Shown: positions 1 through 8,481, numbered from the stretch's first letter. The stretch is DNA of 34,561 nt from an uncultured Pseudomonadota bacterium (GCA_937862865.1 CALMFJ010000164.1:1-34561); one strand, 5' to 3'. Program-made: numbers and translations. Notes: generated from the sequence alone by a model not told the origin.

Positions 1-74
1 TGGGAGATCGTTCAACGGCAGGACAACGGACTCTGACTCCGTGAATCAAGGTTCAAATCCTTGTCTCCCAGCCA
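1..74 (+). tRNA. tRNA-Gln (anticodon CTG)
   Basis: A complete cloverleaf can be drawn. The acceptor stem pairs TGGGAGA (1-7) with TCTCCCA (64-70), followed by the discriminator G and an encoded CCA (72-74). The anticodon stem ACGGA/TCCGT encloses the 7-base loop CTCTGAC, giving anticodon CTG, which reads the glutamine codon CAG. The T-arm contains GGTTCAAATCC. The first base of the window is the first base of the tRNA, so any upstream tRNA neighbours or promoter lie outside. The glutaminyl-tRNA synthetase that would charge it is encoded at 3944-5626. Confidence 0.95.
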
Positions 75-86
75 TAATAATTTCGA

Positions 87-118
87 GGGGTTAGCCAAAA
101 GAAGGCTACCCCCTTTTT
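87..118 (+). terminator. Intrinsic terminator after tRNA-Gln
   Basis: A GGGG-T-TAGCC arm (87-96) pairs with GGCTACCCC (104-112), with one bulged T and an AAAAGAA loop, and is followed by CTTTTTAT. This is a standard rho-independent terminator 13 bases after the tRNA. Confidence 0.8.
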
Positions 119-414
119 ATTACCCCCTCGATTTTATCCCGCATGATCCCGCACAGCCCGAAAAGTCCTAATGAGTTGTGCATGACACCACATTAACACC
201 ATAATGAAACCCCATTGCTTTTTCTGAAAGTAGTGCTAGTATGAAAGTATACCAAGGTTTTAGGCGGTTCGTTTTGACAAAAAACTACAGTCACTGCTGG
301 AAGTTCAGACAATATCCCGGTCTAAGAGAAAAACACGAGACCAAACCCATGCGGAAAAGACAAATTGGAATCTAGGGTCTAACGAACAACCTGTCCCTTA
401 AAAAGGTCGGGATC
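119..414 (+). other. Non-coding gap between tRNA-Gln terminator and first CDS
   Basis: No convincing gene lies here. ATCCCGCA occurs twice with a 10-base period (136-143 and 146-153). A possible sigma70-type promoter, TTGCTT (215-220), 16-base spacer, TAGTAT (237-242), could drive the gene at 415 with a leader of about 165 bases. A TTGACA at 274-279 has no matching -10. The promoter reading is weak. Confidence 0.3.
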
Positions 415-948
415 ATGCTCGTCCAAAAGGGTAATACGACGGGAAGGCGTATTTTGCACGGCCTGAGACTTCGGGATATGCTTGTCACGACCATGGTCGC
501 AACGACCCTGGTTCTCGCTTGCATCCACCAGCACGACCGGGTGTTTGCCGGTTCGGCCACCAAAAAGGTCCAGGTAACTGCCAGGGTTGTCGCCCACTCC
601 CATATGACGGTGCTTTACCAGATATCCAAGGTCAGGATAACACGGGCCGATATCAAACGGGGATATGTCGACATCGGGTCTGCATCACGTTTCGCGGTAC
701 ACAGCAACAACCCCCAGGGATACATCCTCATATTTCGGGTGGCCGCCATGCCATTCAAGACTGTCCACGTGAAAGGGAACGGAACCGACGCCTATCTCGA
801 CGGTGGCCAAAGTTTTGTACGAAGGCCCTACTTCAGGGGTACGGAGGCGGTTGAGTTCAGTTTTCAACTGATCCTATTGGAAGATGTACAGCCCGGTGTA
901 TACGCTTGGCCCGTCGATATTGGAATCATCGATGATCGTGGTGCTTAG
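415..948 (+). CDS. Secreted fimbrial/spore-coat-U-like beta-sandwich protein
   Basis: 177 residues. A hydrophobic stretch near residues 23-35 followed by VFAGS (about 43-47) looks like an export signal; the mature part begins about KKVQVTARVV. The rest is beta-rich with no cysteines: an early VTARVVAHSHMTVLYQ strand, a central AVHSNNPQGYILIFRV, and a late PGVYAWPVDIGI. This arrangement resembles the small secreted spore-coat-U/chaperone-usher-related proteins of proteobacteria, which are extracellular structural subunits. That family call is from pattern resemblance only. No chaperone or usher gene is next to it, so it would be a solo subunit. The start is uncertain: ATG 415 gives a long basic N-region, whereas an in-frame ATG at 478 starts right before the hydrophobic stretch. 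Neither has a strong ribosome site. Confidence 0.55.
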   Translation: MLVQKGNTTGRRILHGLRLRDMLVTTMVATTLVLACIHQHDRVFAGSATKKVQVTARVVAHSHMTVLYQISKVRITRADIKRGYVDIGSASRFAVHSNNPQGYILIFRVAAMPFKTVHVKGNGTDAYLDGGQSFVRRPYFRGTEAVEFSFQLILLEDVQPGVYAWPVDIGIIDDRGA

Positions 949-1023
949 GATATATCTGCGGTGCCCCCGGAGATGTCACCACACTCGTACTTAACGAGAA
1001 TAAGACGCCGGCATCACAGAAAT

Positions 1024-1341
1024 TTACCGGTAAAAGAGTGAGACGACCGTGAATCCCTCCCCCGGCCCGGCGCCTTTGGCATAGTGGAGCGATCCGGTCC
1101 GGTAGTCGGGCCATTCCCAACCGTACTCAGATTTGTCTGGGTTACCGGCGCGAGGCGAGCCTATCACGCGTTTGACCGCGGGCACCGGCTGGTCCTGGCG
1201 GGCCTCCCGCAGGATCTTTTCCACGTCGGCCGCGACCTCTCCCGCCGCAGCCCCCGCCCCGAGCATCAGGATCATTATGGACAATCCAAATGCACATCCG
1301 AACAAGATGTTCTTTGCTGCTTTTTTTCTCCTATTGCCCAT
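1024..1341 (-). CDS. Small exported protein of unknown function
   Basis: 105 residues from ATG 1341 (a GTG at 1344 is also possible). A basic N-terminus (GNRRKKAAKN) is followed by a hydrophobic segment, about residues 11-34, ending in AGAAAGE, consistent with a cleaved signal peptide. The mature part has a short helix (EVAADVEKILREA) and a tail rich in G, Y and W (SEYGWEWPDYRTG). I do not recognise a family. Its start overlaps the 3' end of the protease gene by 11 bases, so the two are probably co-transcribed and translationally coupled. The overlap lies inside a repeat element (1323-1370), which may have created it. Confidence 0.6.
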   Translation of the reverse strand: MGNRRKKAAKNILFGCAFGLSIMILMLGAGAAAGEVAADVEKILREARQDQPVPAVKRVIGSPRAGNPDKSEYGWEWPDYRTGSLHYAKGAGPGEGFTVVSLFYR

Positions 1342-1370
1342 CACCCGTCTTCATCCCCCCATCACCCGTC
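1323..1370 (-). repeat. Short GGTGATGGGCAATAGG-type repeat inside coding sequence
   Basis: On the minus strand this stretch reads GACGGGTGATGG.. twice, followed by GGGCAATAGG. The same words occur in the long palindrome at 6524-6604. Here it encodes the C-terminal tail of the protease gene, its stop codon, and the start of the next gene. Only two copies are in the window, so a genome-wide family is inferred, not seen. Confidence 0.5.
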
Positions 1371-2341
1371 GTTTTCAATATCTTCTTCATCTTCTCGATG
1401 ATCCACGGCGATTCCATCTCCGTTACCCCGAGGAAAAGATACGAAAAATTATCCGCGAGTATCTCCTCGGGATGGATCGTATAATCGGTATTCTGCCCGA
1501 TCTGTTCATAAAGGTCCTGCAATTCCTCTTCTTTGTACAGGGCCATGTCTTTGTCTTTCAGCATGACGAGTCTGTTCCCCGGGTTCTTTATTCGAGCAAC
1601 GGAGATATACGCCGTCTGGAGATAGTCGAATAACCTGTCGCCATCCCGCTTGCTGTATGTGTCGAGCTGGGAATAGAGCAGGGGAAGGGCAATGATATCG
1701 GCCTTGCCCGCCTTTACCTGAATGCAATATTCATTAAGCGGAGCATCCGGATTGGTAATGCGCCGGCTGTCGAGGCTTTTCGGAAGGGCGTACGCAGGGC
1801 ACCTCCTGAAACCTATGATACCATAAAGATCGTTCTTGAGATGCTTGTTCTGCCGGGTAATAACGTGGAAAAGCTCGTGGGAGAATAGTTTATACAAAGC
1901 GACCAGGTCAGATGTGACAAGTCTGCGGGGAAATACGATCCCATTGCCCCGGGTATAGGCCGCGCCGCCTTCCTCATCGCCCGTTGTTTTTATCAGGTAG
2001 ACCGTATCGGGCAAATAGGGCGCATATGCCTCAAGTTTCGGCGCCAGGGTGTCAAGGATCCTCTGTATCTGCTCCCTGTCCTCTTTCTCCCATGCGACAA
2101 CATTGTTCCCGACGAATTTCAGGAATTCATCGACCGGTACGGGTTTCTCGGAGCGCATCCGGACAGCCCTGTCAAGGGGGCTCATATTGTCGATAAAATC
2201 GTCCCGGGCGGTCAGTACCGTCTTTCCCTCTTCTTCGGAAGCAAAAATGAAAACAGGCTTTCTATCCACCGCCCATGCGGATGTGCACAGACCAAGACTT
2301 ATGATGCATACGTAGAATACAGATCTCTGGAAAAGGGACAT
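1331..2341 (-). CDS. Exported HExxH zinc metalloprotease-like protein
   Basis: 336 residues. An N-terminal signal peptide (about residues 1-24, ending SAWA) sends it to the periplasm or outside. Residues 155-159 are HELFH, the HExxH zinc-binding/catalytic motif. An EILAD at 293-297 gives the E-x3-D that supplies the third ligand in gluzincin-type metalloproteases, so the active site looks complete. The middle region (PLNEYCIQVKAGKADIIALPLLYS) is not familiar. The family is unassigned; substrate unknown. The start is supported by AAGGAG five bases upstream. The last ~12 residues (TGDGGM-KTGDGQ) are encoded by a short repeat and look like an added tail. It lies upstream of, and overlaps, the small exported gene at 1024-1341, suggesting a two-gene unit. 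Confidence 0.7.
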   Translation of the reverse strand: MSLFQRSVFYVCIISLGLCTSAWAVDRKPVFIFASEEEGKTVLTARDDFIDNMSPLDRAVRMRSEKPVPVDEFLKFVGNNVVAWEKEDREQIQRILDTLAPKLEAYAPYLPDTVYLIKTTGDEEGGAAYTRGNGIVFPRRLVTSDLVALYKLFSHELFHVITRQNKHLKNDLYGIIGFRRCPAYALPKSLDSRRITNPDAPLNEYCIQVKAGKADIIALPLLYSQLDTYSKRDGDRLFDYLQTAYISVARIKNPGNRLVMLKDKDMALYKEEELQDLYEQIGQNTDYTIHPEEILADNFSYLFLGVTEMESPWIIEKMKKILKTTGDGGMKTGDGQ

Positions 2342-2389
2342 AAACGCTCCTTATGCACTGCGGAAAAAAACCTCAACCGATCGAATATA

Positions 2390-3907
2390 TCATGTCATGA
2401 AAAGATTCTTCGTGGCGAAATTGGGATCGCTTGTCAGGTTGACCCCGATCCTCCTCAGCCCGGCTTCGTCCCCGGGAGTCGGTATATGCGTCATATGGAC
2501 TTCACAATCCTTCAGGTCCTTCAATTTCTCAAGCGCGAGGTTCGCCGCAGGATTGGTCATCGTGCTTACGCTCAATACGATAAGGGCCTCTTCAAGGTCG
2601 AGGCTCACCGAGCTTTCGTTCAATATGCGGGTCTTCAGGTTTCTCACCGACTCCGTCACGTAGTCAGGCAGGAGTGCAAGCTGATCGGGTATTCCTGCCA
2701 GGTGCTTGATCGCATGAATGACGAGGCTCGTCGCGGCGTGCATTAAGGGTGAATTGCTGCCCGTCACAATTGTCCCGTCTTTAAGTTCAATAGAGGCACC
2801 GCAGTATATCCCTTCGTTACCCTTGTTGGTGGTTTGCGCGGCAAGCGCGGCATCGCGGGCGGGGGCGACCACGGAACGGTCTTCTGCCGAGAGGTTGAAC
2901 TCCTTCATGTAGAGCTCGACCTTTTGAAAGGTTTCTCTTTCGGCAAAACCCATTGCATATTCGCAGCGGTACCGAAAGAACCTCCTGATTATCTCCTGTT
3001 TGGCCGCTTCCCTTATCACCTCGTCGTTCTCAATGGCAAACCCCACCTTGTTCACTCCCATATCGGTCGGTGAACGGTAAAAGCTCTCACCGCCGGTGAT
3101 TTTCTCCATTATCCGGTACAATACAGGGAAAACCTCGACGTCCCGGTTGTAATTAACCGCCATCTGGCCGTATGCTTCCATGTGGAACGGATCGATGAGA
3201 TTGAAATCCCGGATATCAGCGGTCGCGGCTTCGTATGCAACATTGACGGGATGCTTCAAAGGCATGTTCCAGACCGGGAACGTCTCAAACTTGGCATATC
3301 CTGACCGGATGCCCCGCTTGTGATCATGGTAGAGCTGCGAAAGGCACGTGGCGAGCTTGCCTGAGCCGGGGCCGGGGCCTGTGACGATAACGAGGGGCTT
3401 TTCGGAAAAGACGTAGTCGTTGACGCCGTATCCTTCATCGCTCACGATCATGTCCACGTCTGTTGGATACCCCTTCGTGAACCGGTGGGTGTAAACCCTG
3501 ATGCCGCGCCTCTCGAGTTTGTTTTTGAAATGAACTGCAGCGGGTTGGCCTTCGAACCGGGTGATGACCACGCCGAGAACGTCTATGTCCCAGTTCCTGA
3601 GGTCGTCTATCAGTTTCAGCGCATCCGCATCGTATGTAATGCCGAAGTCAGCCCGTATCTTCTTCCTTTCGATATCGCCGGCATATATGCATAAGAGGAT
3701 ATCCGCCTTATCTTTCAGCTTTGAAAGCAGGAGCATTTTCGCGTTCGGGTCATAGCCCGGCAGGACCCTGGCGGCGTGGTAATCATAGAGCAACTTGCCC
3801 CCGAATTCCAGGTATAGTTTATTATTGAACCTCTCAACTCTTTCGATGATCTCCTCTGTCTGCAGCCGAAGATATCTCTCGTTGTCAAAGCCGATAGAGG
3901 AATTCAT
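2390..3907 (-). CDS. DUF1846 family protein
   Basis: 505 residues, the usual length of the DUF1846 family. The N-terminus (IGFDNERYLRLQTEEIIERV) and the P-loop-like GPGPGSGK at residues 177-184, followed by TCLSQLYHDH, are typical of the family, as are SPTDMGVNKVGFAI and the C-terminal MTHIPTPGDEAGLRRIG. Known members are cytoplasmic and structurally characterised, but their reaction is not established; I give no function beyond the family. The start has AGGGGTG upstream. It lies 36 bases downstream of glnS on the same strand and may be read from the glnS transcript. Confidence 0.9.
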   Translation of the reverse strand: MNSSIGFDNERYLRLQTEEIIERVERFNNKLYLEFGGKLLYDYHAARVLPGYDPNAKMLLLSKLKDKADILLCIYAGDIERKKIRADFGITYDADALKLIDDLRNWDIDVLGVVITRFEGQPAAVHFKNKLERRGIRVYTHRFTKGYPTDVDMIVSDEGYGVNDYVFSEKPLVIVTGPGPGSGKLATCLSQLYHDHKRGIRSGYAKFETFPVWNMPLKHPVNVAYEAATADIRDFNLIDPFHMEAYGQMAVNYNRDVEVFPVLYRIMEKITGGESFYRSPTDMGVNKVGFAIENDEVIREAAKQEIIRRFFRYRCEYAMGFAERETFQKVELYMKEFNLSAEDRSVVAPARDAALAAQTTNKGNEGIYCGASIELKDGTIVTGSNSPLMHAATSLVIHAIKHLAGIPDQLALLPDYVTESVRNLKTRILNESSVSLDLEEALIVLSVSTMTNPAANLALEKLKDLKDCEVHMTHIPTPGDEAGLRRIGVNLTSDPNFATKNLFMT

Positions 3908-3943
3908 TTACACCCCTTTTTGTACTTCGGTCGGGAAGATCGT

Positions 3944-5626
3944 CTATCTTGCCGATATCTTTGCCCAGGAATCGCGCAGCGTGACGATCCTGTTGAACAC
4001 AGGTTTTCCGGGCAAGGAGTCTTTCATATCACAGCAGAAATAACCGAGGCGTTCGAACTGGTATCTTTGTTCGGGCTGGGCCCCGCCAAGGCCCGGCTCG
4101 ACGTATGCAGGGTCGATGACCTCAAGCGAGCCGGGGTTGAGAAGGTCGGCCATCCCGTCCTCGCTTCCCGTGGGGTCGGCAACCTTGAACAACCTGTCAT
4201 AGAGACGGACCGTGGCGGGCACCGCATCCTCGGCGGCAACCCAGTGTATGACGCCCTCAACCTTCCGGCCGTCCGCCGGGGCTGCATTTTTCGTGTCGGG
4301 GTCATATGTGCAATGCAGCTGCCTGATCTCGCCCGTCGCTTCGTCCTTGATCATCGATGCAAAACGGATGACATAGGAGTTCCTCAAGCGGACCTCGCGA
4401 CCGGGGCCGAGCCTTTTGTATTTCCGGGGCGGGTTTTCCATGAAGTCGTCTTTCTCTATATAGATGGTCTTCGAGAATGGCACCTTTCGCGTGCCCATCT
4501 CCGGTTTCTGGGGATGGTTCGCGCAGTCCATATCCTCGGCCCCGTCCTCGGGGTAGTTGTCGATGACCACCTTGAGCGGATGCAGCACGGCCATTGCCCG
4601 CGGCGCAGATTCATTGAGGTCCTCACGGACGCAGTGCTCGAGGAGCGCGATATCCACCAGGTTGTCGTTCTTCGCGACCCCGATGCGGGAGCAGAACTCC
4701 CGTATCGCGCTTGCCGTGTAGCCGCGCCGCCTCATCCCGGCGACCGTCGGCATGCGGGGATCGTCCCATCCGTTCACGAGCCTGTTCTCTACAAGTTCGA
4801 TAAGCCTTCGTTTGCTGAGGATGGTGTAGCTCAGGTTGAGACGGGCAAATTCTATCTGCCGGGGTTTCGGGCCGCCGATAAGCTCGTTGACGAACCAGTC
4901 GTAGAGCGGCCGGTTGTTCTCGAATTCCAGAGTGCAGATCGAATGTGTTATCCCTTCGATCGAGTCTGAAAGGCAGTGGGCAAAATCGTACATGGGATAG
5001 ACGACCCATTTGCCCGCCATGCGGTAGTGGCCCGCCCTCTTTATCCGGTAGATCACGGGGTCACGCATGGTGATATTGGGCGATGCCATATCTATCTTTG
5101 CCCTCAGGACATGCTGCCCGTCCTCAAATTCCCCCGCCCTCATGCGGGAGAACAGGTCGAGGTTTTCTTCGGCCGGCCTGTCGCGATAGGGGCTGTTCTT
5201 CCCCGGTTCGGTCAGGGTGCCCCTGTATTCCCGTATCTCATCGGCACTGAGGCTGCAAACGTACGCCTTCCCCGCCTTGATAAGGTCGATCGCGAACTGG
5301 TAGAGCCGTTCGAAGTAATCCGAGGCATAGAACAACCGGTCGTCCCAGTCGAACCCCAGCCACCGGACGTCATCCTGGATCGATCCGACAAACTCCATGC
5401 TCTCGCCCGCCGGGTCGGTATCGTCCATGCGGAGGTTGCAGGTGCCTTTGTACTGAGCCGCAAGGCCGAAATTGAGGCAGACCGATTTGGCATGCCCTAT
5501 ATGAAGGTACCCGTTCGGTTCCGGCGGAAAGCGGGTTGCTATCCGGTTGTGTTTTCCTGTTTTGAGGTCATTGTCAATGATCTCGCGGATAAAATCGGTT
5601 TGGGTGGAAGCATTCTCCTCGGTCAT
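3944..5626 (-). CDS. glnS: Glutaminyl-tRNA synthetase
   Basis: 560 residues, matching the usual ~550. This class I synthetase attaches glutamine to tRNA-Gln in the cytoplasm. Signature elements: [15 protein letters not shown] with HIGH at 42-45; the KMSKS-equivalent ILSKRR at 269-274; the GlnRS-type stretch [19 protein letters not shown]; and the C-terminal anticodon-binding beta-barrels ending in LRDSWAKI. The start has GAGGAAAACC just upstream. A GlnRS rather than only the Glu-tRNA amidotransferase route is typical of proteobacteria and relatives. The cognate tRNA-Gln(CTG) is 4 kb away at the window start, on the other strand. The DUF1846 gene follows downstream. Confidence 0.97.
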   Translation of the reverse strand: MTEENASTQTDFIREIIDNDLKTGKHNRIATRFPPEPNGYLHIGHAKSVCLNFGLAAQYKGTCNLRMDDTDPAGESMEFVGSIQDDVRWLGFDWDDRLFYASDYFERLYQFAIDLIKAGKAYVCSLSADEIREYRGTLTEPGKNSPYRDRPAEENLDLFSRMRAGEFEDGQHVLRAKIDMASPNITMRDPVIYRIKRAGHYRMAGKWVVYPMYDFAHCLSDSIEGITHSICTLEFENNRPLYDWFVNELIGGPKPRQIEFARLNLSYTILSKRRLIELVENRLVNGWDDPRMPTVAGMRRRGYTASAIREFCSRIGVAKNDNLVDIALLEHCVREDLNESAPRAMAVLHPLKVVIDNYPEDGAEDMDCANHPQKPEMGTRKVPFSKTIYIEKDDFMENPPRKYKRLGPGREVRLRNSYVIRFASMIKDEATGEIRQLHCTYDPDTKNAAPADGRKVEGVIHWVAAEDAVPATVRLYDRLFKVADPTGSEDGMADLLNPGSLEVIDPAYVEPGLGGAQPEQRYQFERLGYFCCDMKDSLPGKPVFNRIVTLRDSWAKISAR

Positions 5627-5767
5627 GGTTTTCCTCGAATGGTTGATCTTCGGGCCACTTTCAGTTTGTGCGTGTGGTCATAAAGTATCAATATTTTTAC
5701 CATATACGGCCTTCATTAGCAACGCGTTATAATAGAAGTTGAGGCGCGCTTCCCTGACCGCCCCGTA

Positions 5768-5796
5768 TTGCGTTTCCGGTTTGTTTGCTTTATGAT
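5768..5796 (+). promoter_or_regulatory. Promoter candidate giving a near-leaderless mRNA
   Basis: TTGCGT (5768-5773), a 17-base spacer, and TATGAT (5791-5796) form a good sigma70-type promoter. The expected start point, about 7 bases further, coincides with the ATG at 5803 of the metallo-hydrolase gene, which has no Shine-Dalgarno sequence. Confidence 0.45.
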
Positions 5797-5802
5797 TCGT
5801 AT

Positions 5803-6525
5803 ATGAAACTTCATATCCTGGGCACGGGAACAGCCATTCCGCGCATAGAGAGAGGCTCGTCGTCCTACGTCGTCAGGGCGAAGGGCCTCAACATCCTCAT
5901 CGATGTCGGCCCCTCGGTCGTCAGAAGGCTTCTCGAGCGGGGTTTTGACGTGGACGATATCGATCTGATCGTCATTACCCATTTCCACGTGGACCACACC
6001 GCAGACCTTTCCACGTTCTTCTTCGCATGCAATTACGGAAAGGTGGCGCGCGAGAAACCGCTTACGCTCATCGGAGGGAAGGGGATCGCGCGGTTCTACC
6101 AGGCCCTGAGGAAAGTCTACCCCTGGATAGAACCGAAGGCATATGGCCTCACCGTGAAGAGCCTTGTTCATGGGTCTTTTGTGTATAAAGGCATTACGAT
6201 CACCACGGTCCCTGTCAAGCATAATCCCGAAAGCATCGCCGTCAGGTTCGACGACAGGAGATCGCTGACATTTTCAGGCGACACGGATTTTTCACGGAAC
6301 CTTATAAGGCTGGCCGACAGAAGCGACCTCCTTGTTGCCGAATGCGCCTTCCCGGAACGTAAGGTAAAAGGGCACCTCAATCTTGAGTCCCTCGATAGGA
6401 TAGTAAAAAAGGCAATGCCGAACCGCGTCCTGCTCACCCACCTTTATCCCGACTGGGATACATACACGGGCGTCCTTCACGCACCGTACCTCCTCGCCGA
6501 AGACGGGATGGAAATAAATATATAG
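5803..6525 (+). CDS. Ribonuclease-Z-like metallo-beta-lactamase-fold hydrolase
   Basis: 240 residues from ATG 5803. The metal-binding motif THFHVDHTADL (H60, H62, D64, H65) and the N-terminal LGTGTAIPRIERGSSSYVV are characteristic of the RNase Z/arylsulfatase-like branch of the MBL fold. A mid-protein LTFSGDTDFSRNL and a C-terminal LLTHLYPDW supply the other expected metal ligands (D and H). RNase Z proper trims tRNA 3' ends; this protein is shorter than most (about 300) and may instead be a related hydrolase, so the substrate is left open. A TTG at 5785 would add six residues but lies in the promoter. A long imperfect palindrome begins immediately at its stop codon. Confidence 0.8.
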   Translation: MKLHILGTGTAIPRIERGSSSYVVRAKGLNILIDVGPSVVRRLLERGFDVDDIDLIVITHFHVDHTADLSTFFFACNYGKVAREKPLTLIGGKGIARFYQALRKVYPWIEPKAYGLTVKSLVHGSFVYKGITITTVPVKHNPESIAVRFDDRRSLTFSGDTDFSRNLIRLADRSDLLVAECAFPERKVKGHLNLESLDRIVKKAMPNRVLLTHLYPDWDTYTGVLHAPYLLAEDGMEINI

Positions 6526-6604
6526 GCAACGGGCGATGGGCAATAGGTGATGGGTAAAGACCGGAGCTATTCTTCCTATCACCCATAGCCCATTGCCTAT
6601 TGCC
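6524..6604. repeat. Long imperfect palindromic repeat
   Basis: Left arm AGGCAACGGGCGATGGGC... (from 6524) and right arm ending ...AGCCCATTGCCTATTGCCT (to 6604) are about 31 bases each and agree at roughly 25 positions when one is reverse-complemented. The loop contains AAAGACCGGAGCTATTC. It would form a large hairpin at the 3' end of the upstream gene. Words such as GGTGATGGG and GGGCAATAGG recur at 1323-1370. Confidence 0.75.
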
Positions 6605-6671
6605 TGCATGCTATATATCGTATACAATCCTATTCAGGTTGATCATTCATTTTGAAAAGCAAAGACGCTGG

Positions 6672-6689
6672 ATCCCGGCCAGCCGGGAT
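6672..6689. repeat. REP-like short palindrome
   Basis: ATCCCGGC-CA-GCCGGGAT is a perfect palindrome with 8-base arms, set in CTGGATCCCGGCC..GCCGGGATGACGG. This is the form of the dispersed short palindromes (TGGAT-CCCGC-type) common in many proteobacterial genomes. It ends 17 bases before the start codon of the next gene. Confidence 0.6.
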
Positions 6690-6706
6690 GACGGCTCGTG
6701 GTGAGA

Positions 6707-7507
6707 ATGGCGAAATTCAAGCGGGAGAAGACGGGGCGGTACACCCTTGTTCACAGGGGGGAATGCGGCGATATTGCGGGTTTTGTTAAGAAGGCCATGG
6801 ACCCGGACCGGAGGTTGGCAGCGGGGCGGGGTGCGCCCGGGGTGTTTGATTTCAAGGGGAAACGATTCGTTTGCCGGCAATATCTCCACGGGGGATGGCT
6901 GAGGGGCGTTACGAAAGGAACATTCCTGGGGGAAAAACGAGCCGGGACTGAATTGAGCATCACGGCATATCTTGAGGAGAACGGTTTTCCCGTTGTCCAG
7001 GCTCTTGGATATATATCCCGAAAAGGTATCATCACAAACGATCTCTTCTTCGTTACCCTGTTTGTCAACGATGCGCGCGATCTGGTGGAGTATTTGAGAA
7101 CATCCGACGGGCGGGACCGGTTACGGATGGCGAGAAAAGTGGGCATTTATTTTTTCATGCTTGGCCAGCTCGGTATCTATCACCCCGACCTCCACCTGAA
7201 GAACGTGCTTGTCGACCCTTCGGGCCATCTCGTATTCCTGGATTTCGACAAGGCACAGCGCAAGAAACTGACGCTCGACGATTATGAAACAATGTTCTGG
7301 CGGCTTGACCGCTATATCCGGAAATACGGCGACGAGTTGGGCGGCCCCGTCACCGACAGGGAGCGGCTTATATTCCTGCGGACTTTCGAGCGCCTGTCGG
7401 GGCAGAAGATCATATCGAGAATGGCGGCAGACCGGGGCAGGAAAGAAAGCTCGGCCAGGCTCGGCTGGTTCATCGACCGGGTACTATACAACCGCAAGGA
7501 GCCTTGA
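6707..7507 (+). CDS. Lipopolysaccharide (Kdo/heptose) kinase family protein
   Basis: 266 residues from ATG 6707 (GTG at 6698 and 6701 also possible; no clear ribosome site because a REP-like palindrome sits upstream). The kinase-fold catalytic loop HPDLHLKN is at 159-166 and the metal-binding LDFDKAQ at about 178-184, as in the KdkA/WaaP/RfaP lipopolysaccharide kinases, which phosphorylate inner-core sugars at the cytoplasmic face. The N-terminal RFVCRQYLHGGWLRGVTKGTF matches the family's glycine-rich and lysine region (R-Q-Y...GG). It converges with an lpxL-type acyltransferase, so both ends of this junction concern LPS. Whether Kdo or heptose is the acceptor cannot be told. Confidence 0.82.
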   Translation: MAKFKREKTGRYTLVHRGECGDIAGFVKKAMDPDRRLAAGRGAPGVFDFKGKRFVCRQYLHGGWLRGVTKGTFLGEKRAGTELSITAYLEENGFPVVQALGYISRKGIITNDLFFVTLFVNDARDLVEYLRTSDGRDRLRMARKVGIYFFMLGQLGIYHPDLHLKNVLVDPSGHLVFLDFDKAQRKKLTLDDYETMFWRLDRYIRKYGDELGGPVTDRERLIFLRTFERLSGQKIISRMAADRGRKESSARLGWFIDRVLYNRKEP

Positions 7508-7566
7508 GCACCGTCGCTTCTGAAACTGCGTTCTCAAGGCCGGCTCGCTGCTGTTTTCGACCCCTT

Positions 7567-8472
7567 TCAACTCTTATGTCGCCGGTGTTTGCGGTTTGGG
7601 CGGCCCCATCTCTGGTGGACCCAGAACCACTCGTCGGGGTACTGACGGATTATATCTTCCAGGAATGCGTTTATCTTGCGGGTGTTCTTCTCAATCAGCT
7701 CTTCAATATCACCTTCGCGTTCCATGACGATCGGTTCGCCGCACATGATCGTGTAGCGCAGGAACCCCTTGCGCACGGGGTAGCAGGGTACGACGGGGCA
7801 TCCCGTCTTCATGCCGAGCATTGCGGTCCCCTTTGATGTCGGGACCTTGTGGCCGAAGAGGTCGACGAAGACTCCCCGGGACCTTTTCTCGCGATGGTCG
7901 CCGAGGATGGCTATAATAGCCTTTCTCTTGAGCAGGCGCATGACCTCTTTAGCCGTATTCTCGTTCACGATGATCGTGAGCCCTGTGGATTCGCGCAGAC
8001 CATTCAAGAATGCGTTGAGACGGATGTTTTTTTTTAAGGGGCGGGCGAGTGCGACGACGGGTTGGTTGAGGAGTTTCGACGTGATCCCCATGATCTCCCA
8101 GTTCCCGAAGTGAAAGGTGAGCGCTATAACACCTTGTCCCGAGCCGAGGGTGCGCTCCGCAATGTCCCGCGGTTCAAAGGAAAACCTTCGCGGTACCTCG
8201 TCCTCAGGGACAAAGGGCGCCATGAGCAATTCGATCATGTTCGTGCCGAGCTTCTTGAAACAGCTTAGGGCGATCGTGACGGCCTCATCCCGCGTGCGGT
8301 CGGGAAACGCCCGCTGTATATTGGTTATGGCGATATTGCGCCGGTTCCGGAGAATGGCATACCCCAGCGAACCGAACAGGCGCCCCGTGGCGGCCTGCAC
8401 ATTTTCCGGCAGCGCTCTTAAGATGTGCTGCAATAGTTTGATGAGGGCAACGAGGAAAAGATCGATATTCAC
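7567..8472 (-). CDS. Lipid A biosynthesis acyltransferase (LpxL/HtrB family)
   Basis: 301 residues, typical length. A hydrophobic N-terminal helix (FLVALIKLLQHILRAL) anchors it to the inner membrane. The catalytic HX4E motif is HFGNWE at 121-126; downstream blocks GDHREKRSRGVFVDLFGHKVPTS (quoted in part: GVFVDLFG) and the C-terminal PDEWFWVHQRWGRP are diagnostic. These enzymes add the secondary acyl chains to Kdo2-lipid IVA. The start is GTG with GGACGG upstream. It is the last gene of the cmk-ispH-rpsA-trm112-lpxL operon, 9 bases after the trm112 gene. Which of LpxL or LpxM it is functionally cannot be decided from sequence. Confidence 0.9.
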   Translation of the reverse strand: MNIDLFLVALIKLLQHILRALPENVQAATGRLFGSLGYAILRNRRNIAITNIQRAFPDRTRDEAVTIALSCFKKLGTNMIELLMAPFVPEDEVPRRFSFEPRDIAERTLGSGQGVIALTFHFGNWEIMGITSKLLNQPVVALARPLKKNIRLNAFLNGLRESTGLTIIVNENTAKEVMRLLKRKAIIAILGDHREKRSRGVFVDLFGHKVPTSKGTAMLGMKTGCPVVPCYPVRKGFLRYTIMCGEPIVMEREGDIEELIEKNTRKINAFLEDIIRQYPDEWFWVHQRWGRPNRKHRRHKS

Positions 8473-8481
8473 CCGTCCCGT

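Noticed and set aside
45-74. tRNA-Gln 3' end as an attachment site for an integrated element
   Set aside because: No repeat of the tRNA 3' end and no integrase gene is visible in the window.
3920-4969. A 349-residue open frame antisense to glnS
   Set aside because: GC-rich codon bias in glnS leaves the opposite strand open; glnS motifs are intact.
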